A DNA stretch of 64,000 bases, from the NCBI GenBank assembly GCA_014338405.1, contig JTDE01001114.1, positions 1-64,000 on the forward strand, written 5' to 3'. The position numbers and the translations under genes are program-made. The DNA comes from Paragonimus skrjabini miyazakii (taxonomy: Eukaryota; Platyhelminthes; Trematoda; Plagiorchiida; Troglotrematidae). The notes under the pieces are model-generated. The model searched no databases. It worked only from the letters and a program-made list of their open reading frames with translations, and was not told the DNA's origin. Below are positions 37,901-49,900 of the stretch, one piece after another. The number at the start of each line of letters is the position of its first letter. The stretch's first letter is position 1.

Positions 37901-40900
37901 TTAACTCATCTTCATCAAATAGCAGGTGTATTGAAATCACTGTGTATAAAGTATAACGGCTACACTCGTGACCCTAAACCGAAAGGATTTTGATGGTGTG
38001 TCGCAAATGTTGATAAGTAGTAAAAGATTTTGGCTTTCATATCATTTGAACATCATTCATAACTAATCGCGACTGTCGCATTTCCACACACCAGCCAGTC
38101 AGCACCTTTCCAAAGGAGGCACTAGACTCGAGTTTCGCTCTTGTTGAAGCTCGTCAGTAGCGCATCTCCGCTCCAAGGTCGAAACTAGAATTCCGGCCAC
38201 GCTTTCGTGAGATAACCGTATTAACCACTACTCCAATGGCTTCACGTAAGGCACTACTGAATCATCATACGTGAAAGCTCAGTTACATTCGGTTGTGCGT
38301 AATGCTCAGATTAACTGATTGTCTCGATGGGAGACATAGTTACTGTCTTTTAACTCCAATCGATAACCTCGTGATTAGGACTTACTAGACAGGTCGAAAT
38401 CTCCGATCTCATTAAACCTGCTAGGCGATAGTTTAAATTACTGATGAGTAGTCGGGGATTTGGTTAATTTCAAGTTGAATATCACGCACAATTGATCGCG
38501 ACTTTCGCACTCTCATAGACTTTCCAGTCGGCCCCTTGGAAAAAGTCTTGTAAGTGTCCCCTATCTAGAAGATCGAGCAACCTGATCATTACTCATAAGC
38601 GAAAGTGGTTGAGCGTTCATTTATGATAATTCGGCCGTGCCTAATGTGAGGTCAATGGCACAGTGGTAAACACGGTTGCCTCATGCGTGGCCGGAGTTCT
38701 AGTCCCGGTCGTGGCATGGATATGCATTACTGACGAGCTCTAATGAGAGCGAAACTCGAGTCTAGTGCTTCTTTTCGAAAGGAGTCGACAGAATAGTCTA
38801 TGGGAATGCGATTACTGCAAAAAGTTACTGTCACAGCCGAGAAGATTACCAGTTGTTAATGCAATCCTGAATGGTGTCTTCACCAAATGTGCACTTAAAC
38901 GCTGTGGCTACCAGGTTGTCCAAATATGAAACGTGTGGTCCTTGAAGTAAGCGGCCCATACCATGAGTATGACTCAAAGCGGGAAAGCTCCAACGCATAT
39001 TGTTCGAAGTCTTGTAACCTAGATGACTACCTTTTGGAATACTGCGATACATGGTGTATACATCGACTGGTAGTATATAAGTAGATCTCAAAATTTCGAC
39101 AGATTTATCAACCGTCAAAATCAACATCATCGTCATAGACTGCAATACCTCAATGGTTCACACTAATGCTTAAGTGCCACACATCCACGAGGGAAAAACT
39201 CCTACGTAGGAAGAGAGAAGAAAATAAAGAGAACGGGAGGGGACCTAATCACTAAAAATAGCTGTTTATATTCAAACATATAACATCAAGGCACCTACAC
39301 CTTGCAAACAAACAACCAAGCTGTAAGTGAAAGTAAGGCATCAGCAAGACAGCTTCCTTTCACTGTCCCGCGTAATTAGGTGCGCTTACTTCACAGACAG
39401 CTTGGACAAACAACGACAGCATTCACGCCACTTTGCTCGATTAGCCGCCATCTCACCTAATGTCTCAAGCTACCGACTCTGTGAGTCACGAGGGCTCCAG
39501 CCCGGAAGACGAACTCGATCTACAGTATTCAATCCCTTCATGAACGATTTCATTTATCTACGCCAGGTCATCACTTCTTCACCTCGCATCTTGCGCCAAT
39601 CGACCGCAGCGTCGGTAAACAGTGCTCGGTGTGACAAACGACCAGTTGGCATCCTTAGTACATGACCTAACCATCTAAGTCTGTGCAGGTGTAAGGACTG
39701 GACTAAGGAACTTGTTTGAAAATCAGTGTCAAACTCCCGCTTCCTAACCTCTTCGTTACTCACTCACCCGATTCGAGCGATTGAACGCAGACGCCAGTGG
39801 TCAAACACCTGAAGACGGTTCAAGTCTTCTACCCTGAGTGTCCAGGTTTCGCTGCCGTAAAGTAATACAGCCCTCACTGTTGTTTGATATACGCGACACT
39901 TAAATTTCAGAGAGATATCTTTCTGTCGCCATAAGTGCCTCAGATAAGTAAACACCGCCTTAGCCTTGGAAATACGCGCCCTTATTTCATTCCCTGCAAC
40001 TTTGCCGTCGATACAACTTCCCAGATATACAAACCGGCCAACAACCTCCAGGACTTCATTATCTAACATCAAACCTACGTAATCACAGCAACCTTGCAGA
40101 AGCACTTTGCATTTTGAGGTTGCGAAACGCATCTCGAAGTACTTAGCAGAATGTGAAATTGCATTTAGCGTTGTTTGTGCCGTCTGGAAGTTATCAAACA
40201 GCAACATTTGTCCTCAGTATGATCAAGATCAGTCAGTCTTTCACCAGGTGGGAGGTCCACACCAGTATCTTGTGACTGCCGGAGACAATCCTCCATAATT
40301 TCGTCCATGACAAAATTGAACAAAAATGGTGAAAGGGAACAGCCTTGACGAACGCCGCTCCTGGTGCTGAAACTGTCAGACAGCTCGCCGTAAACCCTAA
40401 CCTGAGCCGAAGTATGGGAGTAAAGCGCCGGCGACATGATGACATACTTGGTCAGTACACCCATGCGTTTACGCGACTCCAAAAGTGTAGATCGATCCAC
40501 CGAATCGAACGCATATTAACAGTCGAAAAATAGGGCAATTTTTGGCCGGCGGTATACATGACGCTGCTCCAAAATTTGACGAAGGGTAAAAATGATTTAT
40601 ACATCCCCGGCTAGGACGAAACCCTGCATGTTCTTCTCTAATGTTTAACTCCCGAACTGCAGTGAGTCGACGCAGTATAACGAACACAAGAACCCTAGAA
40701 ATGACTGGGGTCAAATTAATTCCTCCAGGTTTTCGCAAGAGCTCCTGATACCTTTCTTGAGTATATGAACTATTATCGCGTGAGCTTAGCACGGAGGGAT
40801 GGACTCCATCATCCACACAACTTGAAACAGCTGAGTCAAGGCTTCAACTAACACCCTTCCACCTTCGTTAAAACGTGCCGGCACGAGATCACCTGGACCA

Positions 40901-43900
40901 GCAGCCTTGTTACGATTGAGAGCCGAGATGCAATTGCGAACCTCAGTCTCAGTGGGTGGTTCTAAATCTACCGATTGAGGCGTTACATCAGAAGTTTGTG
41001 GTGGCAGAACGGTAGAAGCAGGAAGCCAGCAAATTGACTCTCAAAGTGTTCCATCCAACGCTCCAAACTTCTGAACTTATTATAGATTAGTGTGCCATCT
41101 GCCTCGCTGATAACTTTACTGACAGACGGTCGCCTGGGTCCGGTAGCACGGATCAGGTTAAAGAGTTTGCCGGTGTTCCCTGAGGAAAAAGCGGTTTCCA
41201 TTTCCTCAACTTTTTTCACTAACCAAGCCATACGATCAGCCTTTAGACTACGTTTTAGCTTCCTACAGATATCTCTTCTAGACAAAAGGTTACTTTACTC
41301 ACGTCAACTGAAAAAATTAATGTAGGATTTCACTATTAACTTGCTGTCTATTCGTGAAACAACTCACTGAAGGTGTGGAGGAGCCTCAGTACAGTCTAGC
41401 AGAACTCAAGAGAGGAAGCTATAACAAGCAAATATAAAACTATTGGATCCACGTAGGCAATCTTCTGTAAGGTTTAACTGTCTTTACTTCACGAGAAAAG
41501 ATGAGTAGTTTAACACGAGTCATGGAACTCTTGAAACAGAGACCTACCATCGGCAACTGCTGTTCCATCTATCTCCCTTCGGCGGACCAATTTCAAGGAC
41601 ATCAGTTTATACATTGGAGTTAAAAATCTCTAACGCAGTAGGTGTGGATGCAACAACTCAATGAAGGAGAAAAGAAAATCTGCCACTGAAAATGACGAGT
41701 TAAGATTAACAAAACCTTTACTGCATTAGACCTATTTCCGTTGATTCTGCATCACTCCTGATTATGTATCCAGCCTTATATCATTGTCCTTTTTAAGGTC
41801 ATAGCCAAAAGGCGTTTTACCCTCTAAGTAAGGTTAGACTGCCCATTATAAACTATGTGTATTATACACTATTATTTTTATTGTGTTGTACATTATATAT
41901 ATTTTTATTTATACAGTGACCACTTAGCCAATGTCCATAAACTACATGACTTAGTACACTGAGAGTGTAGAGAAGATCGAGCCCGATTAACATTCGCAAA
42001 ATGTGTTCCAGATCCACTTGTGTGTGTGTGTGACACAGGTTGCATGTTTATTGACATGCTAGATATTTTCTTTGCTACAAAACGGTGAACTACACGATCG
42101 CCTACGAGGTGATGTCACCAGAGGTGCATCATTACAAAGAAAACACTGAAAGAAAAAAGTCGGTTTTTGACGACTTCTATAGGCAACACCTGAAAGCCGT
42201 GTTGTTGGACCCCGTGTAAGGAATCGGATAGTGCCATTTATTGATAGACTGAGATCAGGCCTATTCCATAGACGGCTTACATTAACAAATAATTTTTAAA
42301 TTTTGGCCACGTATCCATGAGGTCCCTCAGGGGAGTACTTCTATTTAAATAAACAAGCTTGTCAACAGCCTGTGAGATTTCATCATCCACAATTGATATG
42401 CGAGCTATTTTATGTCAATCTGAGAATATAGCCTTACGTTTATCTGAAACATTGCGCAAATGGAAATCACAAAATATCATCGTCAATCTTTTTGGGATGT
42501 CCCGTACTGTTCGCGTTACACTCCAGATTAGGGTGATATCGTATACATGCTGTAATTCTAAAATTCTGTCATCGGGTAGTGGTACCATAACTCCGTTTTA
42601 TCTGTCGAATGTTGTCAATCATACAGATTAATAAAAACTCAAACCAGACAATCTAGTAGGATATCAGTTGTGGAGCTAGATGGCGAGCGTAATTCACCTC
42701 GTGTCCTCACTTGGTTCACATCTGGTCACATCTGACCAATTCAATGATCAGGTGTAATGGTAATCAAGGAAAGTTTCAGTGAGATGACAGAAGTCTCTCT
42801 TACAGTTTATAACAACAAAGCAGAAATGTGTAACAATTTATGTTGTGTCAATTCACTGTTTGTCTTGAAACTGACAAAAAGTGTTCACCACATCTTTACG
42901 GCACAAGTTATTTGTGAGTTGTTTGGAATCAGTTAACAGAAACACTGCGTGACTGAACGATTTGTAGGGAATAGTGCCAATAACTAACCACATAATATTT
43001 GGGTAATTACATAATGTATTGAATGCCGACTTTCTGGACTTTCTGCTTAGAATCATTTAGCGAATAATCACCGCAATTTTGATGATCACACAAAACCTCT
43101 TGTCATTTAGACCACTTTAGCATAAGAACACAACCTCCTGTTGACTAAACTTGCTTAAAGCCCCGAAGGCAGCCGTGCTACAATGACACAAAGAGCAACA
43201 GCTTTTGAAATCTGGTATCATGCTGTCACCTGTGTTCGATAGCTAAATAAACAGACGGTGTTTATCACGTCTGTCTGCGAAATGCAGTTCTACAACCTAT
43301 TTAGCCGTACAGTCAACGAACACTTGAGTCAGCCATCCGTAGATTAAGTTGACAGTATAACAACCAGACTTGTCTCAAATCTACTGCGAACTATTTCATT
43401 TGTTCAGAATTTTGCGTTAAAAACACATAAATCAACCCAGGCATAAAATAGTAAGTTGATAAAAGTTTCGATCCGAATAATAGTACCGGATTGTTACTGT
43501 TACAAAGTATTTTTTATTTCATTTTTTTTTCTTCCGACAAATTCTGAAAAATTTACGCAAAGTTTACCATCTTGTTGGAGAAGTAGGATCAAAACAACGC
43601 CTTTTGGTTGCCTTTCTGTTTTGTTTTCAGTACAACCAACCTGACGCTCTGGTTACAGAATTTAATTTGTTCTTTCAGGTTATGTCCAACCTGGTTACAG
43701 GTTTTTGAGGATCATTTGAATATGGTGCATAATGGCGCTGAGACTCACAAACACCTGTTTGACGCAGATGACTGAACAAAAGTCGTTAATGCTTCATGTT
43801 TAAATATGCTGCAGCATAATATCTCTACTAACTTGTGAAATCTATCTGGAGGTTCAGACGGAGTTTGTTCCTGAGGTCTTAAACAAAAGTAGACAAAATA

Positions 43901-46900
43901 CAACAATAGCACGCCCTGTAGTCATCATTATCCGCAACTACTCTCCATTAAATCAAAACTACTGCAAACATTTTTTAGCATTTTAGTTTACGTTGAACCA
44001 ATTGCATTCTTTTGTTCTCTGCAGTAAAAATACCTCTGTGTGCTTACTTTTCATTTTATTGTGAATCGTCTCCCAAGCTCCAAATGCCTACAAACCCCAG
44101 ACTAGTTTCACCGATGAACTGGCCAAGAAGGTTGGTTGCAGCACTGTGTATGGGAACAAAATACCATTTAATAGCACCGCCAAACGATTTAAAGAGGAAT
44201 CTATGACCAATCAGTTCCCGTCCAAAACTCCAACCATCGGACCTGAGAGTACACCAGGACCTGGACACTATGCGACAGAATCGTACGGTGAAGTTGGCCG
44301 TACCTCAACAAAAGGCTGTGGACTTGGCACCGAAAAACGTGAAGAAAAACCTGTGCTTTCGGTATGGTTTGTTTACACTTCTTCTAATTGGGCCTGAAGA
44401 TAAGGCAGATATTCCTGAAACAAGTCAGTGGAAACGGTGATCTTTATGGTAGTCAGGTTTGCCAAGTGACCAACATAACTGGTGTCTAGTCAGTTAGCAA
44501 AGTGTAGCACAGTCACACAACATATCCTAACCTCTGGGAATCAAACGAACGGGATCACTCAAATGAAAACCGGCTCCTTACACGAGGGTCAACATATCAG
44601 TCCGGCTATCATTGTCAAATAGATGCGAGCAAAAGTAGAATCACTCTTCGGGTTTCGTTCTGACAATAGGTTTTACTGTCAAACGGCACTAAACGATCGC
44701 TCGAAGTTAGAACGGTAGTCCGTTATCAGTTACTTTGTACAATTGTTATATTACGGTATTGATTGGTATGACTTGTGTAACCCTCGGAGCTGATAAGGTT
44801 TAGTTACTAACTGTTTAGTTTTTAAAACTGTACCAAATCAGCATTATTAACATCAACATCATTTTTGTCCCCGTAAGTCTGCTAATCATCATCAACATGT
44901 TGATAGCCATTTTCACCCTTACCTACCTAGGTGAACTCCTCAATATAATCATTTACGACAACGTCTAGGTATTTTCTCTCTTTACCCTTCTTGTTCACCT
45001 AGTACTTTTGATTAATATCGTGAGTTTACTCAATAACATCATTGTTAACTTTAGTATAATGATCGCCATCCTTATTGTCATCATCCTCTCCGTCATCAAC
45101 AACGTCAGTGTCATTCTCAAGCCCTTCGTCGTCAATTTTAACGACACGATCATTCATTCCGTCCCTCTCTTTATTGCGGTCGTTTCTGTCATCATAAATG
45201 TCATTTTCACCTCAAACATTATATCATAATCATAAGTATCCTCTACGCCGTCATTATTAACGTCATCGCATTCATTATGTAAAAGGTCTTGGTCTACATC
45301 ATCGTCAACGTCAGCAACATTTGTTTCATCGTCATCATGTACACTACCATTATCCTCACCATGTTCAACATTATCGTCGTAATTATTCTTCCCTGCGCCT
45401 TTTTCATCTGAGTCGTCAACATCTTCATTATCAAGGTAACTGTCTTCGCGAACATCATTCTCATTTTCAGTATTTCTTACTACCCATACATCTCCTCAAT
45501 CTTTGTCATTAAAAATAGCTGCATATTCACCGCTATCACCATCATCTTTAGCAAATGCGATAGCTAACTCGTTAACTTAATCCGAAAAACAAGAGATTAT
45601 TTTTTAACGTATATGATTGTCTACCACGCAATGAAAATACTGAGTAGAAGTTCTACTTTCCCTTGAAAAAAGACACCAGAGTAAGAGTTATTCTATTAAA
45701 TCCCTGCATTTGAACTCTTGCTTTATATTTTAATATGTCTACACTACTGCACCTGAAGGTTAGGTGGCATCTGAGGCACATCCTGGCCTTCGCTTTCCTA
45801 GTTTGCTCAGTGTACTTATTGCACCGGTACTTCAATCAGAAGACAACAAAGTCCACACTCCTTAACTTGGTTAACTGATATACCACTGGTTACAACCAGA
45901 TGAAAATTACATGGGAAGGAACGTACAGTTTCTGACCTGCTGGTGACTGTGCAATGTTTTACTGGTTACTCACATTGCGAGCTGAGTAATGGTGTGGCAT
46001 TTAAGAGACTGGAATCGGTACCAAATTGCTTGATCACCAAAATCAGTGCACTACTGAAGTTTGTTTGAGTGTACTTGCTTGACCTTCGCGAAGAAATCAG
46101 CTTTCAGCCCTTTTGACATTTGGCTCACTGAACCCGAACTTTGATGGTTAAAAGTGTCAAAGTGCCCGATCTCCTCAGCCGTAAGTACTGGCATTTAGCG
46201 GCCTTAAACCGAAACGGTTTCAACTGTGGTACGATGAATACAACACCTATTTTTATTTGACACATGTACAATGATTGTATTGATAGATTAAAAGATCGTT
46301 CCGGGTCAAACTTCGGTTCAGTCGTTGTATTAGTGTGCTCGTCTACCGTGTTCCTTAATTTGCCGTATGCCAAATGGCGTTTGTGTCGTAAAACCCAACT
46401 GTAGATTTGTTTTCAAGCGACTTATTAACTGCTAGCAATACGTGGACCAGAAGTGAAACATACTGAAACAGTTTTTATTGGTGTCATTTGACCAGGACAG
46501 ATCTGCTCGCTTTTCTGGGCTGAGACATTGCTTTCTGTTAGGTTGCGATAATTTCAGCAGGTGACCAAAAGCCACTCGAGAAGCTAATTCCTTCTTGGCT
46601 GAAACCTGCTTTTTCGTACGGCTTTATTTCTGCTGAAAAAATCCACTGGGATGGAAGTTCTTTTCGGTACATCAATTTTACGGTAAATCTTATTGTATAC
46701 TGTTTCTCATTTGAAGCCTGGGACTGCATTTTCAGAAGAAACGTAAGCTGTTGTGCAGTGTTCAGTCATTTCTTTCACTTTGAAGTCCTCTCATATGTTC
46801 ACGCAAACTTTAGATGGACATAGATTTGGAGGTAAACCTAATGTTTAGTTTAACTAAAAGTGTATGTCATCGCCACTGCTGGGACTTGAACCACGGACAC

Positions 46901-49900
46901 GCTGTTCATGAGGCAACCGTGTTTACCACTGCACCATTGACCTCGTACTAGGCACGACCGAATTATCATATGTGAAGGCTCAACCACGAATACTCGTTAG
47001 TAACCTAAAATATTGCCTAGCAGGTTTAATGAGATCGGAGATTTCGACCTGTCTTGGAAGTCCTAATCGCGGGGTTATCGATTGAAGTTAACAGACAGTA
47101 ACTGTGTCTCCATTTCGAGACGATCGGGCAACCTGATCATTACTCACAAGCGAAAGTGGTTGAGCGTTCACATATGATAATTCGGTCGTGCCTAACGTGA
47201 GGTCAATGGCGCAGTGGTAAACACGGTTGCCCCATGAACAGCGTGTCCGTGGTTCAAGTCCCGGCAGTGGCGATGATATGCACTACTGACGAGCTCTAAT
47301 GAGAGCGAAACTCGAGTCTAGTGCTTCTTTTCGAAAGGGGCCGACTGGAAAGTCTATGGGGATGCGACAGCTGCGATCAATTGTGGGTGATGTTCAACAT
47401 GAAATTAACCAAATCCCCGATTACTCATTAGTAATCTAAAAGTGTTTGCCTTACAATAACACTTCTTAGCCCAGAATGAATAATACATCTTTCAATTAGG
47501 GTTATCATTGTCCAATTCATCACAGTGCTCTAGATTGAATGGAAACAATGACTGAAAACAACCGGAGGTAAGTTGCGAGACAAGCTGAGAAACATTTTCT
47601 TACAATACGGCAACACTTGATTTCTTTTCTGGATCAGCTTTATGACGTTCTGAATTACAGGTGGATATTATCCATGTGATATCTGTCTGTATATCAGCAA
47701 CATCGTACATAGACAATAGATATTTGAACGCACATCATCATTAGCTAGCCATCAATATGCGCCTCCAATTCAATCCAGTTAACGCATAATTCTGCGGCAT
47801 GGGCTAACATTGCATTAACAGACTAATACCATATTATCTGTGGCAATGGAACAACGCCTAGTTTCATATTAAAATGTTTTCAGAACACACCGGTGAGTGA
47901 TGCAGCTGCTTAAAATACATTAATCACTACAAAGGCGTCACCGCTGTGAAACTAAGACACTGGTGAAACATGAATCGTGTAATCATTCAGTCCTCACAGG
48001 CGCAAAAAGGCACTGCGCTTACTGAGTCACTGCGTACTTTGAAATCTCTACTAAGCTGACGTCGTGCTGACGCCAACCCTGGATAAAGCTGGTTAACTTC
48101 CAATATATTTTGGGAATCGACACAGCTGCCTACTACATTCAAGGTTTCGGCCGCCACAATCAATGGTCAGCGAAAGTGCAAACTTCCGTCGGTCCTTCAC
48201 CTAAACCTTCTATTAGACTAACTCAAAGTGTAGATGAAAAGACGACGGTTTGATACATCCAGTGAAAGAAGTTATTCAGTTTATGCACATGAATAATCCA
48301 ACATCTATTTAGAACCCAAGCGTATATTCATGATAGTGACACTCAAGGGCGAAACGGTAAGATTCTGTGTTAACTTGAGAGTTAAAGAGGTATCCTGTAA
48401 ACTGTATGAATGTCACAACTCAAAATCATTTTTACTTGGCTCTATGGCAACAAGAGGTGACTCAAATGATCCCTCCGGTAGCAGTATTTTATCTCCAGAG
48501 TCGTTCGAATGATTCCAAACCTAACGACTCATTGAGGACAACGAGTGAAGACCGAAAAGTCTTATTGAAGTCCCAACAGTTTACGAAGATCGATTTTAAC
48601 GTGCCTTTTAACTAAGTCTTGGCAGCGAGCACCCATTGGTCCCGATAGCCATAAGGTACCGGGGGGCTAGAGACAAAAAAGGAGGTGTGGCCCGGGTAGA
48701 AATCTTTAGTTGGTCAACGCAGACATACTTCAGGTTCGGACCATGGATATTCGTTAGCTTGTCGTCGGTTGGATGTCCGTTAGTGTAGGCACTCACGTGA
48801 CGTTAGAAATCTAGTGCTACTTATTTGTTTCTACCCTGTGACCCTTTGAGCCATTTATTTTGAACGGCTCCGAAGGTTCTGTCGCAACAAAATCAGAGTA
48901 ACTATTTAAGTCACCCCAAACTTATGATGAAGTGTACAAAATTTATGTGGAAGAGTTGAAGTTCACTGTTATGAAGATACCCAGCTACAAAAAAATCGTT
49001 GTATCAGCTTCACCGTGAGTTAACATTAAAAGTGTGTATAGTCACTAGGTCCCGCTGTGTCTTGTTCGTCATAAGGTATCAATTTCATAATAGCAGTTGA
49101 ACAAACTTACAAAGCATTTAAACACGGAGATAATGTGCCATAATTTCGAAGAGGAAGTAGTGTGGAGTTGTAATCTTTAATTTGGTGTCGTCTAATTTCA
49201 GACAGCTTTATATCAACTACAATTTTTACACATCGTGTCAAAAGGTCTGTATTTTGAAGCTCTGCATGAATGTACCAAAAAGTGGGAATACCGCGTTTAT
49301 ACTAATATATTTTCTTACCATGTGGGCGGCAACTTCTAGAAATAACCTGTTTTTCAGTGTGCACCACCTCCCGGGACATATGATGTTGCGAAGTCATTCG
49401 ATGCTTCACAAACCAAACGTCCTCCGGCTCCAGCACAAACTCTGGAAGGACAAGAACGTCGAGGAGCATTCTTAATCTCTTCCGATCGCTTTGACAAACA
49501 ATCTTGTCTCTCTGCAAGAGATCCGAATCTACCAGGTGGGAACAGCTAGCGTTGTTAACAACAGCTGAGGCTTGTAAAAATGTTGCCAGGTATTTGTCTC
49601 CTACGTAAGAGGTTAAAATGGTACAACTATAATTGAAATAAGTAAGTTCTTGTTGTTTATGTTTATTTTTATCACTGTCCGGAAAAACACTGTGAAATAA
49701 AAATTCATTGAGTAAAAAAACGGAAATACAGCGAATATATACAAAGATAGCAAGAGAAGAAAATTGATGATTAACTTTGTAACATCTTGACCTGTGGACT
49801 GACGCGTTCCAATTCAGATTATCAGATGGTACCAGCTGTGATAACAATGACATGAAGTTATATACAGACCCCACAGCGAAGTTCTCCGCCCTTTCTTTTC

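Larger units (their letters stand above)
38570..38838 (+). repeat. tRNA-like/hammerhead repeat, plus copy (locus A)
   Basis: Starts GATCGAGCAACCTGATCATTAC. It contains A box TGGCACAGTGG (38656-38666), B box AGTTCTAGTCC (38695-38705), a hammerhead (38724-38768) and the tail to about 38838, where similarity to the family stops. It faces the minus copy to its left. Confidence 0.85.
32159..44077 (+). other. STPG2 intron 6
   Basis: An 11.9 kb intron, the longest. It contains RTE fragments at 32.43-33.06 and 34.13-34.64 kb (plus), a possible retroposon scrap at 35.7-35.8 kb, a worn hammerhead repeat near 36.1-36.3 kb, the hammerhead repeat cluster at 38.05-38.84 kb and a large RTE copy at 39.12-41.29 kb (minus). 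Positions 41.3-44.07 kb are AT-rich with a (GT)n run near 42020 and no recognised gene. Confidence 0.8.
46994..47452 (+). repeat. tRNA-like/hammerhead repeat, full unit (locus B)
   Basis: Begins at CTCGTTAGTAACCTAAAATATTGCCT and ends at a second copy of the same 28-base segment (CTCATTAGTAATCTAAAAGTG..., from 47425), so it contains one complete circularly permuted unit of about 430 bp. Order: linker, upstream segment, A box, B box, hammerhead, tail. Confidence 0.88.
44362..49357 (+). other. STPG2 intron 7
   Basis: A 5.0 kb intron. It holds a degenerate trinucleotide tract (44.84-45.56 kb), the hammerhead repeat pair (46.86-47.45 kb) and a possible LTR-element scrap (48.61-48.80 kb). Other parts show no recognisable features. 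Confidence 0.8.

Noticed and set aside
45008..45229. A 73-codon Ile/Val-rich ORF resembling a membrane segment
   Set aside because: It is a translation of the degenerate ATC/GTC trinucleotide tract.
49302..49874. A 190-codon minus-strand ORF, the third longest in the window
   Set aside because: It lies antisense to STPG2 exon 8, has no recognisable domain, and the sense exon explains the open stretch in part; the rest is AT-rich with Leu/Phe/Ser bias.
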